From Candidatus Bipolaricaulota bacterium (GTDB taxonomy: Bacteria; Bipolaricaulota; Bipolaricaulia; Bipolaricaulales; Bipolaricaulaceae): DNA of 47,779 bases. Position 1 is the first letter of the stretch; every line of letters begins with the position of its first letter. Position numbers and translations under genes: made by a program. Of this stretch, positions 18,306-26,995 are shown piece by piece. The stretch is taken from NCBI GenBank assembly GCA_030550535.1, contig JAUQPF010000036.1, positions 1 to 47,779 on the forward strand, written 5' to 3'. The notes under the pieces were generated by a model. It had not been told where the DNA came from. It ran no database searches and saw only the letters and a program-made list of their open reading frames with translations.

Positions 18306-18566
18306 ATGCAGATCCTCAAGGTCGCTGCCACTTCCAATCCCAAAGCGGTAGCGGGAGCCATCGCCGGGGCGTTGGAGGAGGACGGCATCGTCGAGGCCCA
18401 CGCCATCGGCGCCGGTGCCGTGAACCAGGCCGTCAAGGCCATCGCCATCGCCCGCCGGCTCGTGGAACGGGAGGGCGAGGCGGAGATCAAGGTGACACCG
18501 GGCTTCATCGACGTGGAGATCGGGGGCGAGGTCAAGACCGGCATCCGCTTCGTCATCGAGAAATAG
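18306..18566 (+). CDS. spoVS: SpoVS / Alba-like stage V sporulation protein S family
   Basis: The 86-aa product matches SpoVS throughout: the MQILKVAATSNPKAVAGAIAG start, the central VNQAVKAIAIAR helix and the ending FIDVEIGGEVKTGIRFVIE. SpoVS affects sporulation in Bacillus, but close homologues occur in many non-sporulating thermophiles and have an Alba-like fold suggestive of nucleic acid binding. The ATG has a strong ribosome binding site 5 nt upstream. The argS start follows its stop directly, so it is first in an expression-related operon. Its function outside sporulation is not established. Confidence 0.95.
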   Translation: MQILKVAATSNPKAVAGAIAGALEEDGIVEAHAIGAGAVNQAVKAIAIARRLVEREGEAEIKVTPGFIDVEIGGEVKTGIRFVIEK

Positions 18567-20207
18567 ATGCGGCTGGAGGCCCTGGTCCAGGAGTCGATCC
18601 GCACGGCCCTGGACCGCCTGGGCCTGGCCCCGCCGGCCGAGATCCCCGTGGATCGCCCCCCTCGGCCGGAGCTTGGGGATTTCACGTCCCGGGTGGCCTT
18701 CCTCCTCGCCAAGGAGGCGGGCTTTTCCCCTCAGGAGGTGGCCCAGCGCCTGGCCCAGGCTCTCCGCAGCTCCCCGGCCTTCCGCGAGGTCCACGCCGTT
18801 CAGGGGTTCCTCAACTTCTTTCTGCGTCCCGAAAGCCTGCATGGGGTGCTGCGGGCCATCCTCGCTGAGGGTTTGGCCTACGGGAAAAGCACGGAGGGCC
18901 AGGGTCGGCTCCTTCAGGTGGAGTTCGTCTCCTCCAATCCCACCGGCCCCCTCACCATCGGCCACGGCCGCCAGGCCGCCCTGGGCGATGTCCTCGCCAA
19001 TCTCTTGGCGGATCTAGGGTTCCGCGTCGTCCGCGAGTACTACCTCAACGACGAGGGCCGCCAGATCGAACTCCTGGCCCAATCCCTCTGGGCCCGCTAC
19101 CGCGAGGCCCTGGGCGACCCCCAGCCCCTCCCCGAGGGCGGCTACCACGGCGATTACCTGATTCCCATCGGCCGAGAGCTCGCCGAGAAGTTCGGGAATG
19201 CCTACCCGGAGTGGAACGCCGAGGCCAAGAAGGTTTTCCGAGGCGAGGTCGTCCCCCGCATGCTGCGCCTGATCGAGGAGGACCTCGAGGCCATCGGGGT
19301 GCGGTTCGACGTGTGGACGCGGGAGGGCGACATCATCCGCAAGGGCCTGGTGGACGAGGTCCTGCGCCTCCTGCGGGAAAAGGGGGCCGTCTACGAGAAG
19401 GACGGGGCGATCTGGCTCTCCGCCAAGGCCCACGGGCTCGGTCGGGATCCCGTGCTCCTCCGCTCCGACGGCACCCCCACCTACCTCATGGTGGACATCG
19501 CCTACCACCTGGACAAGTTCCGGAGGGGCTTCGATTGGGTGGTGGACGTCCAAGGTGCGGATCACATCGAAGAACAGCAGCAGGTGAAGCTTGCCCTCCG
19601 GCTCCTTGGCCTTCCCGAGGGTTTCCTCAGCTATTGCCTTCATCAATTCGTGACCCTGAAGGGCGCGGAGGGGATCGAGAAGATGTCCACCCGGGCCGGC
19701 CGCTTCCTGCGCCTCAAGGACCTCGTGGACGAGGTGGGCCGCGACGCCACCCGCTACTTCATGGTCATGCGCAAGCCCGAAAGCCACCTGGTCTTCGACT
19801 TTGAGCTTGCGAAAAAGCAGAGCCTGGAGAACCCCGTGTACTACGTGCAGTACGCCCACACCCGCATCGCCTCCGTGTTCCGGGAGGCCGAGGCCCGCGG
19901 GGAGATGCCCGAGGACCTCCTCTCCGTGGATCTCAGCCCCCTCACCGAGCCCGAGGAGCTCCTCCTCATCCGTGAGCTCGACCGCTTTCCTGATGTGGTG
20001 CGTAAGGCTGCCTACGACTTTGCGCCCCATCTTCTCTGCGAGTACCTGGAGGCCCTGGCCGGGATCTTCCATCCCTATTACGCGCGGGTGCGCATCCTCG
20101 GCCAGGGCGCGGCCACGCCCGCGCGCCTGGCGCTCCTGGCCGGGCTGAAGCTCGTGCTCTTCCGGGGCCTCTCCCTCCTTGGGGTGCGCGCGCCCGAGCA
20201 GATGTGA
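18567..20207 (+). CDS. argS: Arginyl-tRNA synthetase
   Basis: This class I aminoacyl-tRNA synthetase is 546 aa, the usual length. The N-terminal Arg-tRNA-synthetase additional domain covers about residues 1-95. The HIGH-type motif is in SNPTGPLTIGHGRQAALGD, and the KMSK counterpart is EKMSTRAGRFLRL. The C-terminal DALR anticodon-binding region includes YAHTRIASVFREAE. The ATG directly follows the spoVS stop. The 3' end overlaps ftsY through GTGA. Confidence 0.97.
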   Translation: MRLEALVQESIRTALDRLGLAPPAEIPVDRPPRPELGDFTSRVAFLLAKEAGFSPQEVAQRLAQALRSSPAFREVHAVQGFLNFFLRPESLHGVLRAILAEGLAYGKSTEGQGRLLQVEFVSSNPTGPLTIGHGRQAALGDVLANLLADLGFRVVREYYLNDEGRQIELLAQSLWARYREALGDPQPLPEGGYHGDYLIPIGRELAEKFGNAYPEWNAEAKKVFRGEVVPRMLRLIEEDLEAIGVRFDVWTREGDIIRKGLVDEVLRLLREKGAVYEKDGAIWLSAKAHGLGRDPVLLRSDGTPTYLMVDIAYHLDKFRRGFDWVVDVQGADHIEEQQQVKLALRLLGLPEGFLSYCLHQFVTLKGAEGIEKMSTRAGRFLRLKDLVDEVGRDATRYFMVMRKPESHLVFDFELAKKQSLENPVYYVQYAHTRIASVFREAEARGEMPEDLLSVDLSPLTEPEELLLIRELDRFPDVVRKAAYDFAPHLLCEYLEALAGIFHPYYARVRILGQGAATPARLALLAGLKLVLFRGLSLLGVRAPEQM

Positions 20208-21106
20208 CGAGCTTTTGGGAGAAGCTGAGGCAAGGGCTTTCCCGCACGCGGGAAGGGCTTTTGGGCCCGCTGCGCGCGGCCTTCCAAGGGGAGAAGAACG
20301 AGGAGCTCCTTTCCCGCCTGGAGGAGGCCCTTTTGGCTGCGGACGTGGGGCCGGAGGAGACGGGGCGCGTGGTCCAGGCCGTGGCCGAAAAGCTCCCCGC
20401 CCGTTGCACCTGGGAGGAGCTGCTCTCCCTGGTGGAGGGCGTGCTCTTGGCGGACCTGCGGGGCGCGGAGCGCGCCCTTTCCTTGCCCTCCGAGCTTTCC
20501 GTGCTCCTCTTTGTGGGCGTGAACGGCTCGGGGAAGACCACCACCGTGGCCAAGGTGGGGCATTGGCTGCAGCGGGAGGGGCGGCGGCCCCTTCTTGTGG
20601 CCGCGGACACCTTCCGGGCCGCGGCCATCGAGCAGTTGCGGGAATTGGGGGAGGCCGCGGGCCTTCCCGTGGTGGCCCAAAAACCCGGGGCGGACCCGGG
20701 CGCGGTGGTCCACGACGCGCTGGAGCACGCCCGCGCCTCCGGCTATGATGTTGTTTTGGTTGATACCGCCGGGCGGCTTCAGACGAAAAGACCGCTCATG
20801 GAGGAGCTGGGAAAAATCCGGAGGGTGGTGGAGAAGATGACGGGCGGGCCCCCGCAGGAGCGGATCCTCGTGGTGGACGCCACGGTGGGGCAGAACGCCA
20901 TCTCCCAGGCCCAGCTTTTCCATGAGGCCGTGGGGCTCACGGGGCTTGCGGTGACGAAACTGGACGGGACGGCCCGGGGCGGCGCGGTCCTCCCGGTGGT
21001 GCGGACCTTGGGCCTCCCCATCCTTTGGGTGGGCACGGGCAAGGACCTCGAGGACTTGGCCCCCTTCCGCGCCGCCGACTTCGTCCGGGCCCTCCTCAGG
21101 GGGTGA
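20204..21106 (+). CDS. ftsY: Signal recognition particle receptor FtsY
   Basis: FtsY is the membrane-associated SRP-family GTPase that receives ribosome-SRP complexes. The protein is 300 aa. It has the helical N domain (about residues 1-85) and lacks the long acidic A domain of E. coli. The GTPase motifs are GVNGSGKTTTVAK (P-loop), DTFRAAAIEQL, DTAGRLQTKRPLMEEL and TKLDGTARGGA. A short amphipathic N-terminus (TSFWEKLRQGLSRTREGLL) could provide the membrane target. The GTG start overlaps the argS stop. Confidence 0.96.
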   Translation: MTSFWEKLRQGLSRTREGLLGPLRAAFQGEKNEELLSRLEEALLAADVGPEETGRVVQAVAEKLPARCTWEELLSLVEGVLLADLRGAERALSLPSELSVLLFVGVNGSGKTTTVAKVGHWLQREGRRPLLVAADTFRAAAIEQLRELGEAAGLPVVAQKPGADPGAVVHDALEHARASGYDVVLVDTAGRLQTKRPLMEELGKIRRVVEKMTGGPPQERILVVDATVGQNAISQAQLFHEAVGLTGLAVTKLDGTARGGAVLPVVRTLGLPILWVGTGKDLEDLAPFRAADFVRALLRG

Positions 21107-21108
21107 AG

Positions 21109-23838
21109 ATGGCCAAATACGTATACCTCTTCGGAGCTGGAAGGACCGAGGGCAGCGCCAAGATGAAGGACCTTTTGGGCGGGAAGGGCGCGAACCTCGC
21201 GGAGATGGCGGCGCTGGGGATCCCCGTGCCGCCGGGGTTCACCCTCACCACCGAGGTCTGCCGCTACTACTACAAAAACGGCGGGAAATACCCGGAGGGC
21301 TTGGCCGAGCAGGTCCGGGAGGGCATGAAGTTCCTGGAGGAGGCCACGGGCCGGAAGTTCGGGGACCCCCAAAACCCCCTTCTCGTCTCCGTGCGCTCGG
21401 GCGCGCCCGTGTCCATGCCCGGCATGATGGACACCATCCTCAACCTGGGCCTCACCGACCGGGCCGTGGAGGGCCTGGCCGCCCGCACCTCCCCCCGCTT
21501 CGCCTACGACGCTTATCGTCGGCTCCTTTCCATGTACGGCTCGGTGGTCCTGGGCATCAAGGACGAGATCGACCCCTTCGGTGAGGCCATGGAGGAGCTG
21601 AAGCGCGAGCGGGGGGCCGCTTCCGATTTGGACCTCACCGCCGAGGACTTCCGGGAGCTCGTGGCCCGCTACAAGGACATCATCAAAAAGGCGGGGAAGG
21701 AGTTCCCGCAGGACCCGTGGGAGCAGCTTTGGGGCGCGATCGAGGCGGTGGTGCGCTCCTGGATGAACGAGCGGGCCCGCGTGTACCGCCGCATGTACCG
21801 CATCCCCGAGGACATGGGCACGGCCGTGAACGTTCAGGCCATGGTGTTCGGGAACCTCGGGAACCGCTCGGGCACAGGGGTCTGCTTCACCCGCGACCCC
21901 GCCACCGGCGAGAACCGCCTCTACGGGGAGTTCCTCCTCAACGCCCAGGGCGAGGACGTGGTGGCCGGCATCCGCACCCCAAACCCCATCGCGAAAAGCG
22001 CGAAAACCGAGCCCACCCAGATCTCCCTCGAGGAGGCCATGCCCGAGGTGTACCAGGAGCTCCTGCGCATCCGGGAGGTCCTGGAACGCCACTACCGGGA
22101 CATGCAGGACGTGGAGTTCACCATCGAGGAGGGCAAGCTCTACATCCTCCAGACCCGCTCGGGGAAGCGCACGGGTTTCGCCGCGGTGCGCATCGCCGTG
22201 GAGATGGCCGAGGAGGGCCTGATCACCGAGGACGAGGCCATCCTCCGCATTGACCCGGCGGAGCAGCTCTCCCAGCTTCTCCAGCCCATTTTCGATCCCA
22301 AGGCCAAGGCTCGGGCCAAGGTGCTGGCCAAAGGGCTGGCGGCCGGGCCGGGCGCGGCCACAGGGCGGATCGCCCTCTCCGCCCAGAGGGCCGAGGAGAT
22401 GGCCAAAGAGGGCCCGGTGATCCTCGTGCGCCACGAGACCTCCCCGGACGACATCCGGGGCATGGCCGCCGCGCAGGGCATCCTCACGGCCCGGGGCGGC
22501 CTCACCTCCCACGCCGCGGTGGTGGCCCGCCAGATCGGAAAAGTCGCGGTGGTGGGCTGCGAGGCCCTCCACATCGACTACGGGAAGCGCGAGATCCGCG
22601 TGGCCGGGGAGGTCCTGCGCGAGGGCGATTGGCTCTCCATCGACGGCACCACGGGAGAAGTGCTCCTCGGAAAGATCCCAACCCAGCCGAGCGAGGTGGT
22701 GCAGGTCCTCATCACCAAGACCCTGAAACCCGAGGAGGCCCCGATCTATCGGCTCTTTGAGAAGCTCATGCGCTGGGCCGACGCGCGCCGGAGGCTTGGG
22801 GTTCGGGCCAATGCGGATCAACCGGATCAGGCCGCGATTGCCCTGGCCTTTGGCGCGGAGGGGATCGGCCTTTGCCGCACCGAACACATGTTCTTCGCGG
22901 AGGACCGCATCTCCTACATGCAGGAGGCCCTGGTGGCCCCCAGCCCCGAGGCGCGGAAGCGCGCCCTTTTGGCCCTCCAGCGCATGCAAACCCAGGACTT
23001 CGAAGGGATCCTCCGGGTCATGGACGGAAAACCCGTGATCATCCGCCTCCTCGATCCGCCCATGCACGAGTTCCTCCCCCGGGAGGACAAGGACATCCGG
23101 GCCCTGGCGGAGCGCCTGGGCATGAGGTTTGAGGAGCTCAAGGCCTACATTGAGTCCCTGCAGGAGTTCAACCCCATGCTTGGGCACCGCGGGGTGCGGC
23201 TGGGCATCACCCATCCGGACCTCTACGACATGCAGGTGGAGGCGATCTTCCGCGCCGCCGCTAAGCTCAAAAAGGAGGGGCTCAACCCCAAACCCGAGGT
23301 GATGATCCCCCTCGTGGGCCACGTGAACGAGATGAAGGTCATGCGCGAGCGGGTGGTGGAGATCGCGAAGCGCGTGATGGCCGAGGAAGGGGTGGAGATC
23401 CACTTCAAGGTGGGGACGATGGTGGAGGTGCCGCGCGCGGCCATCACCGCCGATGAGATCGCCAAGGAGGCGGAGTTCTTCTCCTTTGGCACCAACGACC
23501 TCACCCAGATGACCTTCGGGTTCTCCCGGGACGACGCCGGCAAATTCATCCGGGAGTACCTCGAGCGGCGGATCCTCCCGGAGGATCCGTTTGAGACCCT
23601 GGACCGCAACGGGGTGGGCGAGCTCATGCGCCTGGCTGTGGAGAAGGGCCGGCGGACCCGGCCCGACCTCTCCGTGGGCATCTGCGGCGAGCACGGGGGT
23701 GAGTCGCGCTCCGTCCACCTCTGCCATGAGCTGGGCCTCGATTACGTTTCCGCCTCGCCCTGGCGGATCCCGGTGGCCCGGCTGGCTGCGGCCCAGGCGG
23801 CCATCCGCAAAGGAAAGGCGGAGGTGGTCGGGGACTAG
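21109..23838 (+). CDS. ppdK: Pyruvate, phosphate dikinase
   Basis: This enzyme interconverts pyruvate, ATP and phosphate with PEP, AMP and PPi, and can run either glycolytically or gluconeogenically. The protein is 909 aa, slightly longer than the common 870-890. The N-terminal ATP-grasp part has LLGGKGANLAEM and SVRSGAPVSMPGMMDT. The swivelling phosphohistidine is His468 in GGLTSHAAVVARQ. The PEP-binding barrel has GLCRTEHMFF and the catalytic Cys859 in GICGEHGGE. The ATG has GGGGGTGAAG just ahead and starts 2 nt after the ftsY stop. Its presence suggests PPi-linked carbon metabolism. Confidence 0.97.
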   Translation: MAKYVYLFGAGRTEGSAKMKDLLGGKGANLAEMAALGIPVPPGFTLTTEVCRYYYKNGGKYPEGLAEQVREGMKFLEEATGRKFGDPQNPLLVSVRSGAPVSMPGMMDTILNLGLTDRAVEGLAARTSPRFAYDAYRRLLSMYGSVVLGIKDEIDPFGEAMEELKRERGAASDLDLTAEDFRELVARYKDIIKKAGKEFPQDPWEQLWGAIEAVVRSWMNERARVYRRMYRIPEDMGTAVNVQAMVFGNLGNRSGTGVCFTRDPATGENRLYGEFLLNAQGEDVVAGIRTPNPIAKSAKTEPTQISLEEAMPEVYQELLRIREVLERHYRDMQDVEFTIEEGKLYILQTRSGKRTGFAAVRIAVEMAEEGLITEDEAILRIDPAEQLSQLLQPIFDPKAKARAKVLAKGLAAGPGAATGRIALSAQRAEEMAKEGPVILVRHETSPDDIRGMAAAQGILTARGGLTSHAAVVARQIGKVAVVGCEALHIDYGKREIRVAGEVLREGDWLSIDGTTGEVLLGKIPTQPSEVVQVLITKTLKPEEAPIYRLFEKLMRWADARRRLGVRANADQPDQAAIALAFGAEGIGLCRTEHMFFAEDRISYMQEALVAPSPEARKRALLALQRMQTQDFEGILRVMDGKPVIIRLLDPPMHEFLPREDKDIRALAERLGMRFEELKAYIESLQEFNPMLGHRGVRLGITHPDLYDMQVEAIFRAAAKLKKEGLNPKPEVMIPLVGHVNEMKVMRERVVEIAKRVMAEEGVEIHFKVGTMVEVPRAAITADEIAKEAEFFSFGTNDLTQMTFGFSRDDAGKFIREYLERRILPEDPFETLDRNGVGELMRLAVEKGRRTRPDLSVGICGEHGGESRSVHLCHELGLDYVSASPWRIPVARLAAAQAAIRKGKAEVVGD

Positions 23839-23850
23839 CGCCCCTTTTGC

Positions 23851-24792
23851 GTGTTCCGTTTTCTCCTTGGGCGCTTGGTGGCCATGGTCGCCACCGTGCT
23901 GGTGGTGGCCATGGCCGTTTTCTTGGTGCTCACCGTGATCCCTGGGGATGCGGCCCGGCTCATGGTGGGGCCGGAGGCCAAGCCCGAGCGCTACGCCGCG
24001 GCCCGGAAGGCCCTGGAGCTCGACCAGCCCTGGCCCGTGCGCCTTGGAAACTGGATTTGGCGAGCCCTGCACGGGGATCTGGGCGCCTCTTGGCGCTATC
24101 CCGGCTGGCCCGTGGTGAGCCTCCTGGGCCAGGGACTCCAGATCACCTTTCCTTTGGCCTTCCTTGCGAGCCTTCTCTCCTTCGTTTTGGGCGTGCTTTT
24201 GGGGGTGGCGAGCGCCGCGCAGCTTGGGCGCCCCCCGGACCTCCTCCTCTCCGGCCTTTCCCAGCTGGGCCTCGCCCTCCCGGAGTTTTGGCTGGGGATC
24301 CTCCTCATCCTCATCTTCTCCGTGCGCGGACAGCTCCTTCCCGCAGGAGGGTTCCCGGGCTGGACAGGCGAAAGGGCCTGGGTTTACCTCCTTCTTCCCG
24401 CCCTGACCCTCGCTTTGCCCCGCGTGGCTTACTTCGCGCGCCTCACCCGCGCCGTGCTCGCGGACGTGCTCCTTTTGGACTTCGTGCGCACGGCCCGGGC
24501 TAAAGGGCTCGGGGAACGCGGGGTCCTCCTCCGCCACGCCCTGCGCAACGCCCTCATCCCCCTTGTGGCCGGGCTTGGCCTCACCTTCGGGCGGCTCCTC
24601 GCCGGCGCCCTCGTGGTGGAGCAGGTCTTTTCCCTCCCCGGACTGGGAAGGTACGCGGTGGAAGCGGCCTTTGGCCGGGACATCCCCCTCCTTTTGGGCC
24701 TGGCGGTGGTGGCCGCGGCAGCCGTGGCCGGAGTGAGCACGGTCGCGGAGATCCTCTACGGTTTCCTGGACCCTCGGGTCCGCGCCCCATGA
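23851..24792 (+). CDS. ABC transporter permease, DppB/OppB-like
   Basis: This is an inner-membrane permease of the peptide/nickel/opine uptake family, 313 aa. It has an N-terminal membrane helix (VATVLVVAMAVFLVLTVIPGD), the periplasmic loop with the GNWIWRALHGDLGASW pattern typical of DppB, and five further hydrophobic segments. The EAA-type motif contacting the ATPase is FVRTARAKGLGERGVLLRH (about residues 210-228). The start is GTG at 23851, 12 nt after ppdK, with no convincing ribosome binding site. It is paired with the next permease, but no binding protein or ATPase gene is present in the window. Confidence 0.88.
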   Translation: MFRFLLGRLVAMVATVLVVAMAVFLVLTVIPGDAARLMVGPEAKPERYAAARKALELDQPWPVRLGNWIWRALHGDLGASWRYPGWPVVSLLGQGLQITFPLAFLASLLSFVLGVLLGVASAAQLGRPPDLLLSGLSQLGLALPEFWLGILLILIFSVRGQLLPAGGFPGWTGERAWVYLLLPALTLALPRVAYFARLTRAVLADVLLLDFVRTARAKGLGERGVLLRHALRNALIPLVAGLGLTFGRLLAGALVVEQVFSLPGLGRYAVEAAFGRDIPLLLGLAVVAAAAVAGVSTVAEILYGFLDPRVRAP

Positions 24793-25586
24793 GTCGCTTG
24801 CTCCTGGGGTTTGGTCTGGCGGGCGCGGGCTTGCTCCTCGTGCTTCTTGGGCTCTTTTGGCTTCCGTACGAGGCGGAGGCCCTTTCGGGGCCGGTCCTGG
24901 CGCCCCCTTCCCTGGCCCATCCCTTCGGCACGGACTGGTTTGGCCGGGACGTGCTTTCTCGGGTCATGGCCGGGGGCCGGCTGAGCTGGGCCGTGGCCTT
25001 CCTTTCCCTGGCTGGGGGCGGCCTCCTGGGCGCCCTCCTGGGCCTGGCCTGCGGCTACTTCCCCAAGGCCTCCCCCTTCATCCGGTTGGCCGACGCCCTC
25101 CTCGCCTTCCCACCCGTGCTTCTTGCCCTGCTTTTGGCCGTGCTCCTTGGGCCGGGAGTGGGGGGCGTGGCCGCGGCCTTGGCCCTCTTCAACCTCCCCT
25201 ACTTTGCCCGGCTTTCCCACGCGGGGGCCCTGGAGCTTCGGGTCCGGGAATTCGTGGTGGCCGCGCGGGCCGTGGGCGCCGGGTCCCTCCGCATCCTCGC
25301 CCGGCACATCCTCCCCAACCTCGCCTCCTCCCTCCTCGTCCAAGCCACGTTCTCCCTCTCCACCTCCCTTTTGGCCGAGGCCTCCCTCTCGTACCTGGGC
25401 TTGGGGGTGCAGCCTCCCCACCCCACCTGGGGGCGCATGCTTTGGGAGGCCCAAGCCTGGCTTTTCCGCTCCCCCTGGCCCGCGGTTTTTCCGGGACTGG
25501 CCCTCACGGGGTCCGTCCTGGGCCTGAACCTTTTGGGCGACTTCCTCCGGGACCGTTGGGATCCGCGCTTGCGTCGTCTTCCTTAG
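24789..25586 (+). CDS. ABC transporter permease, DppC/OppC-like
   Basis: This is the second permease of the same importer, 265 aa, shorter than the usual 280-300 because the N-terminal region is compact. It has the DppC hallmark AHPFGTDWFGRDVLSRVMAG, several membrane helices, the EAA-type motif FVVAARAVGAGSLRILARH and LPNLASSL, and ends with GDFLRDRWDPRLRRL. The ATG overlaps the stop of the first permease gene. The substrate is unknown; oligopeptide is only the family default. Confidence 0.87.
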   Translation: MSRLLLGFGLAGAGLLLVLLGLFWLPYEAEALSGPVLAPPSLAHPFGTDWFGRDVLSRVMAGGRLSWAVAFLSLAGGGLLGALLGLACGYFPKASPFIRLADALLAFPPVLLALLLAVLLGPGVGGVAAALALFNLPYFARLSHAGALELRVREFVVAARAVGAGSLRILARHILPNLASSLLVQATFSLSTSLLAEASLSYLGLGVQPPHPTWGRMLWEAQAWLFRSPWPAVFPGLALTGSVLGLNLLGDFLRDRWDPRLRRLP

Positions 25587-25588
25587 CT

Positions 25589-25617
25589 TTGCGCAAAAAA
25601 GGAAGCCGGGCTATAGT
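25589..25617 (+). promoter_or_regulatory. Predicted leaderless promoter of glmU-prs-rplY-pth
   Basis: The -35 TTGCGC (25589-25594, the same hexamer as at dinB) and -10 TATAGT (25612-25617) have a 17-bp spacer. The GTG start of glmU comes 7 nt after the -10, at the expected transcription start. The element fills the only gap between the permease genes and glmU, and there is no ribosome binding site. Confidence 0.55.
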
Positions 25618-25624
25618 CCCTTGG

Positions 25625-26995
25625 GTGAACTCGCCCTTCGACGTTGTGGTGCTGGCGGCGGGCAAAGGAACGCGCATGCGTTCCGCCCGGCCCAAAGTGT
25701 TGCACGCGCTCTGCGGGCTCCCCCTCTTGGCCTATCCCCTGCGCGCGGCCCAGGCCCTCGGTCCTAACCGGATCCTTGTCGTGGTCTCCCACGGAAAGGA
25801 GGAGGTGCAGGAGGCCTTTGCCTCCTGGCCGGTCGTTTTTGTGGACCAAGGGGAGCCCCTCGGCACGGGGCACGCCGTGCGCCAGGCCCGCGCCTATGTA
25901 ACCGCTCCCCGCTTTCTTGTGCTTCCGGGTGACGTCCCTCTCGTTCCCCCCGCGGCCTTGGCGGCCCTGGTGGAGCACCACCTCCGGGCCCAAGCCCTTG
26001 CGTCCTTCCTCACCGTGGAGCTTGAGGAGCCCGGGGCCTACGGCCGGGTGGTGCGGGACGAGTCCGGCCGGCCCCAACGGATCGTGGAAGTCGGGGACGC
26101 TTCCCCCGCGGAACTCGCCCTGCGCGAGGTCAACAGCGGCGTTTGGTGTCTGGAGAACGCCCCCCTCGTTTGGGAAGCGCTCGCCCAAATTTCCCCGAAC
26201 AACGCCAAGGGCGAATACTACCTCACGGACCTCGTGGCCCTTCTCCATCCGCGGGTGGCGGCCCTGCGCTGGCCCCATCCCGAGGATCTCCTGGGGATCA
26301 ACGACCGGGTGGATCTGGCGAAAGCGGAATCCATCCTGCGCACGCGCATCCTCACCTCCTGGATGCGGGAGGGGGTGAGCGTCCCTGATCCCGCCACGGT
26401 TTACCCCGGGCCCGATGTGCGCGTGGGCCCTGACACCCTGCTCCTTCCCGGGACTTTCCTCTACGGGGATACCGAGATCGGCCCGAACTGCGTGATCGGT
26501 CCCCAGGCTTATCTGGTGGACGCCAAAGTAGCGGAAGGGGTGCGCATCTGGTTTTCGGTGGTGGAGGGCGCCTGGATTGCGGAGGGCGCGCAGATTGGGC
26601 CCTACGCCCATCTCCGCGCCGGGGCGCGCATCGGGGCGCGGGCCCGCATCGGCAACTTCGTGGAGGTCAAGGCTTCCCAAATCGGCGAGGGCGCCAAGGC
26701 CCTGCACTTGGCGTACATCGGGGACGCGGAGGTGGGGCCGCGGGCGAACATCGGGGCCGGAGCCATCACCTGCAACTTCCAGCCCGGAAGGGCCGAGAAA
26801 TTCCGCACGGAGATTGGGGCGGGCGCGTTCATCGGCAGCAACGCCTGCCTCATTGCGCCCATCCGCATCGGCGAGGGTGCTGTGGTGGGTGCGGGCTCCG
26901 TCATCACCGAGGACGTGCCGCCCTACGCCCTGGCGTTGGCGCGCAGCCCCCAGGTGGTGAAACCCGAGCGGGCCCGGCGCTTGGAGGAGCGATGA
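25625..26995 (+). CDS. glmU: Bifunctional GlmU (GlcNAc-1-P uridyltransferase / GlcN-1-P acetyltransferase)
   Basis: GlmU makes UDP-N-acetylglucosamine for the cell wall and envelope. The protein is 456 aa, the normal size. The N-terminal nucleotidyltransferase has VVVLAAGKGTRMRSARPKVL, LPGDVPLVP and EVNSGVW. The C-terminal left-handed beta helix is made of hexapeptide repeats (IGPNCVIGP, IGARARIGN, VGPRANIGAG) with AITCNF and the acetyltransferase segment near AFIGSNACLIAPI. The frame is open far upstream, but the only reasonable start is GTG at 25625, immediately after a promoter-like element. The prs gene overlaps its stop, an order found in many bacteria. Confidence 0.95.
   Translation: MNSPFDVVVLAAGKGTRMRSARPKVLHALCGLPLLAYPLRAAQALGPNRILVVVSHGKEEVQEAFASWPVVFVDQGEPLGTGHAVRQARAYVTAPRFLVLPGDVPLVPPAALAALVEHHLRAQALASFLTVELEEPGAYGRVVRDESGRPQRIVEVGDASPAELALREVNSGVWCLENAPLVWEALAQISPNNAKGEYYLTDLVALLHPRVAALRWPHPEDLLGINDRVDLAKAESILRTRILTSWMREGVSVPDPATVYPGPDVRVGPDTLLLPGTFLYGDTEIGPNCVIGPQAYLVDAKVAEGVRIWFSVVEGAWIAEGAQIGPYAHLRAGARIGARARIGNFVEVKASQIGEGAKALHLAYIGDAEVGPRANIGAGAITCNFQPGRAEKFRTEIGAGAFIGSNACLIAPIRIGEGAVVGAGSVITEDVPPYALALARSPQVVKPERARRLEER

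Noticed and set aside
17043-18566. Plus-strand open frame joined to spoVS
   Set aside because: The upstream part is the antisense of dinB. spoVS has its own promoter, ribosome binding site and ATG at 18306.
20779-24537. Very long minus-strand open frame (over 1200 codons) opposite ftsY and ppdK
   Set aside because: It is antisense to clear, conserved genes and its translation is His/Gly/Leu-rich low complexity, as expected from the GC-rich third positions of the plus-strand genes.
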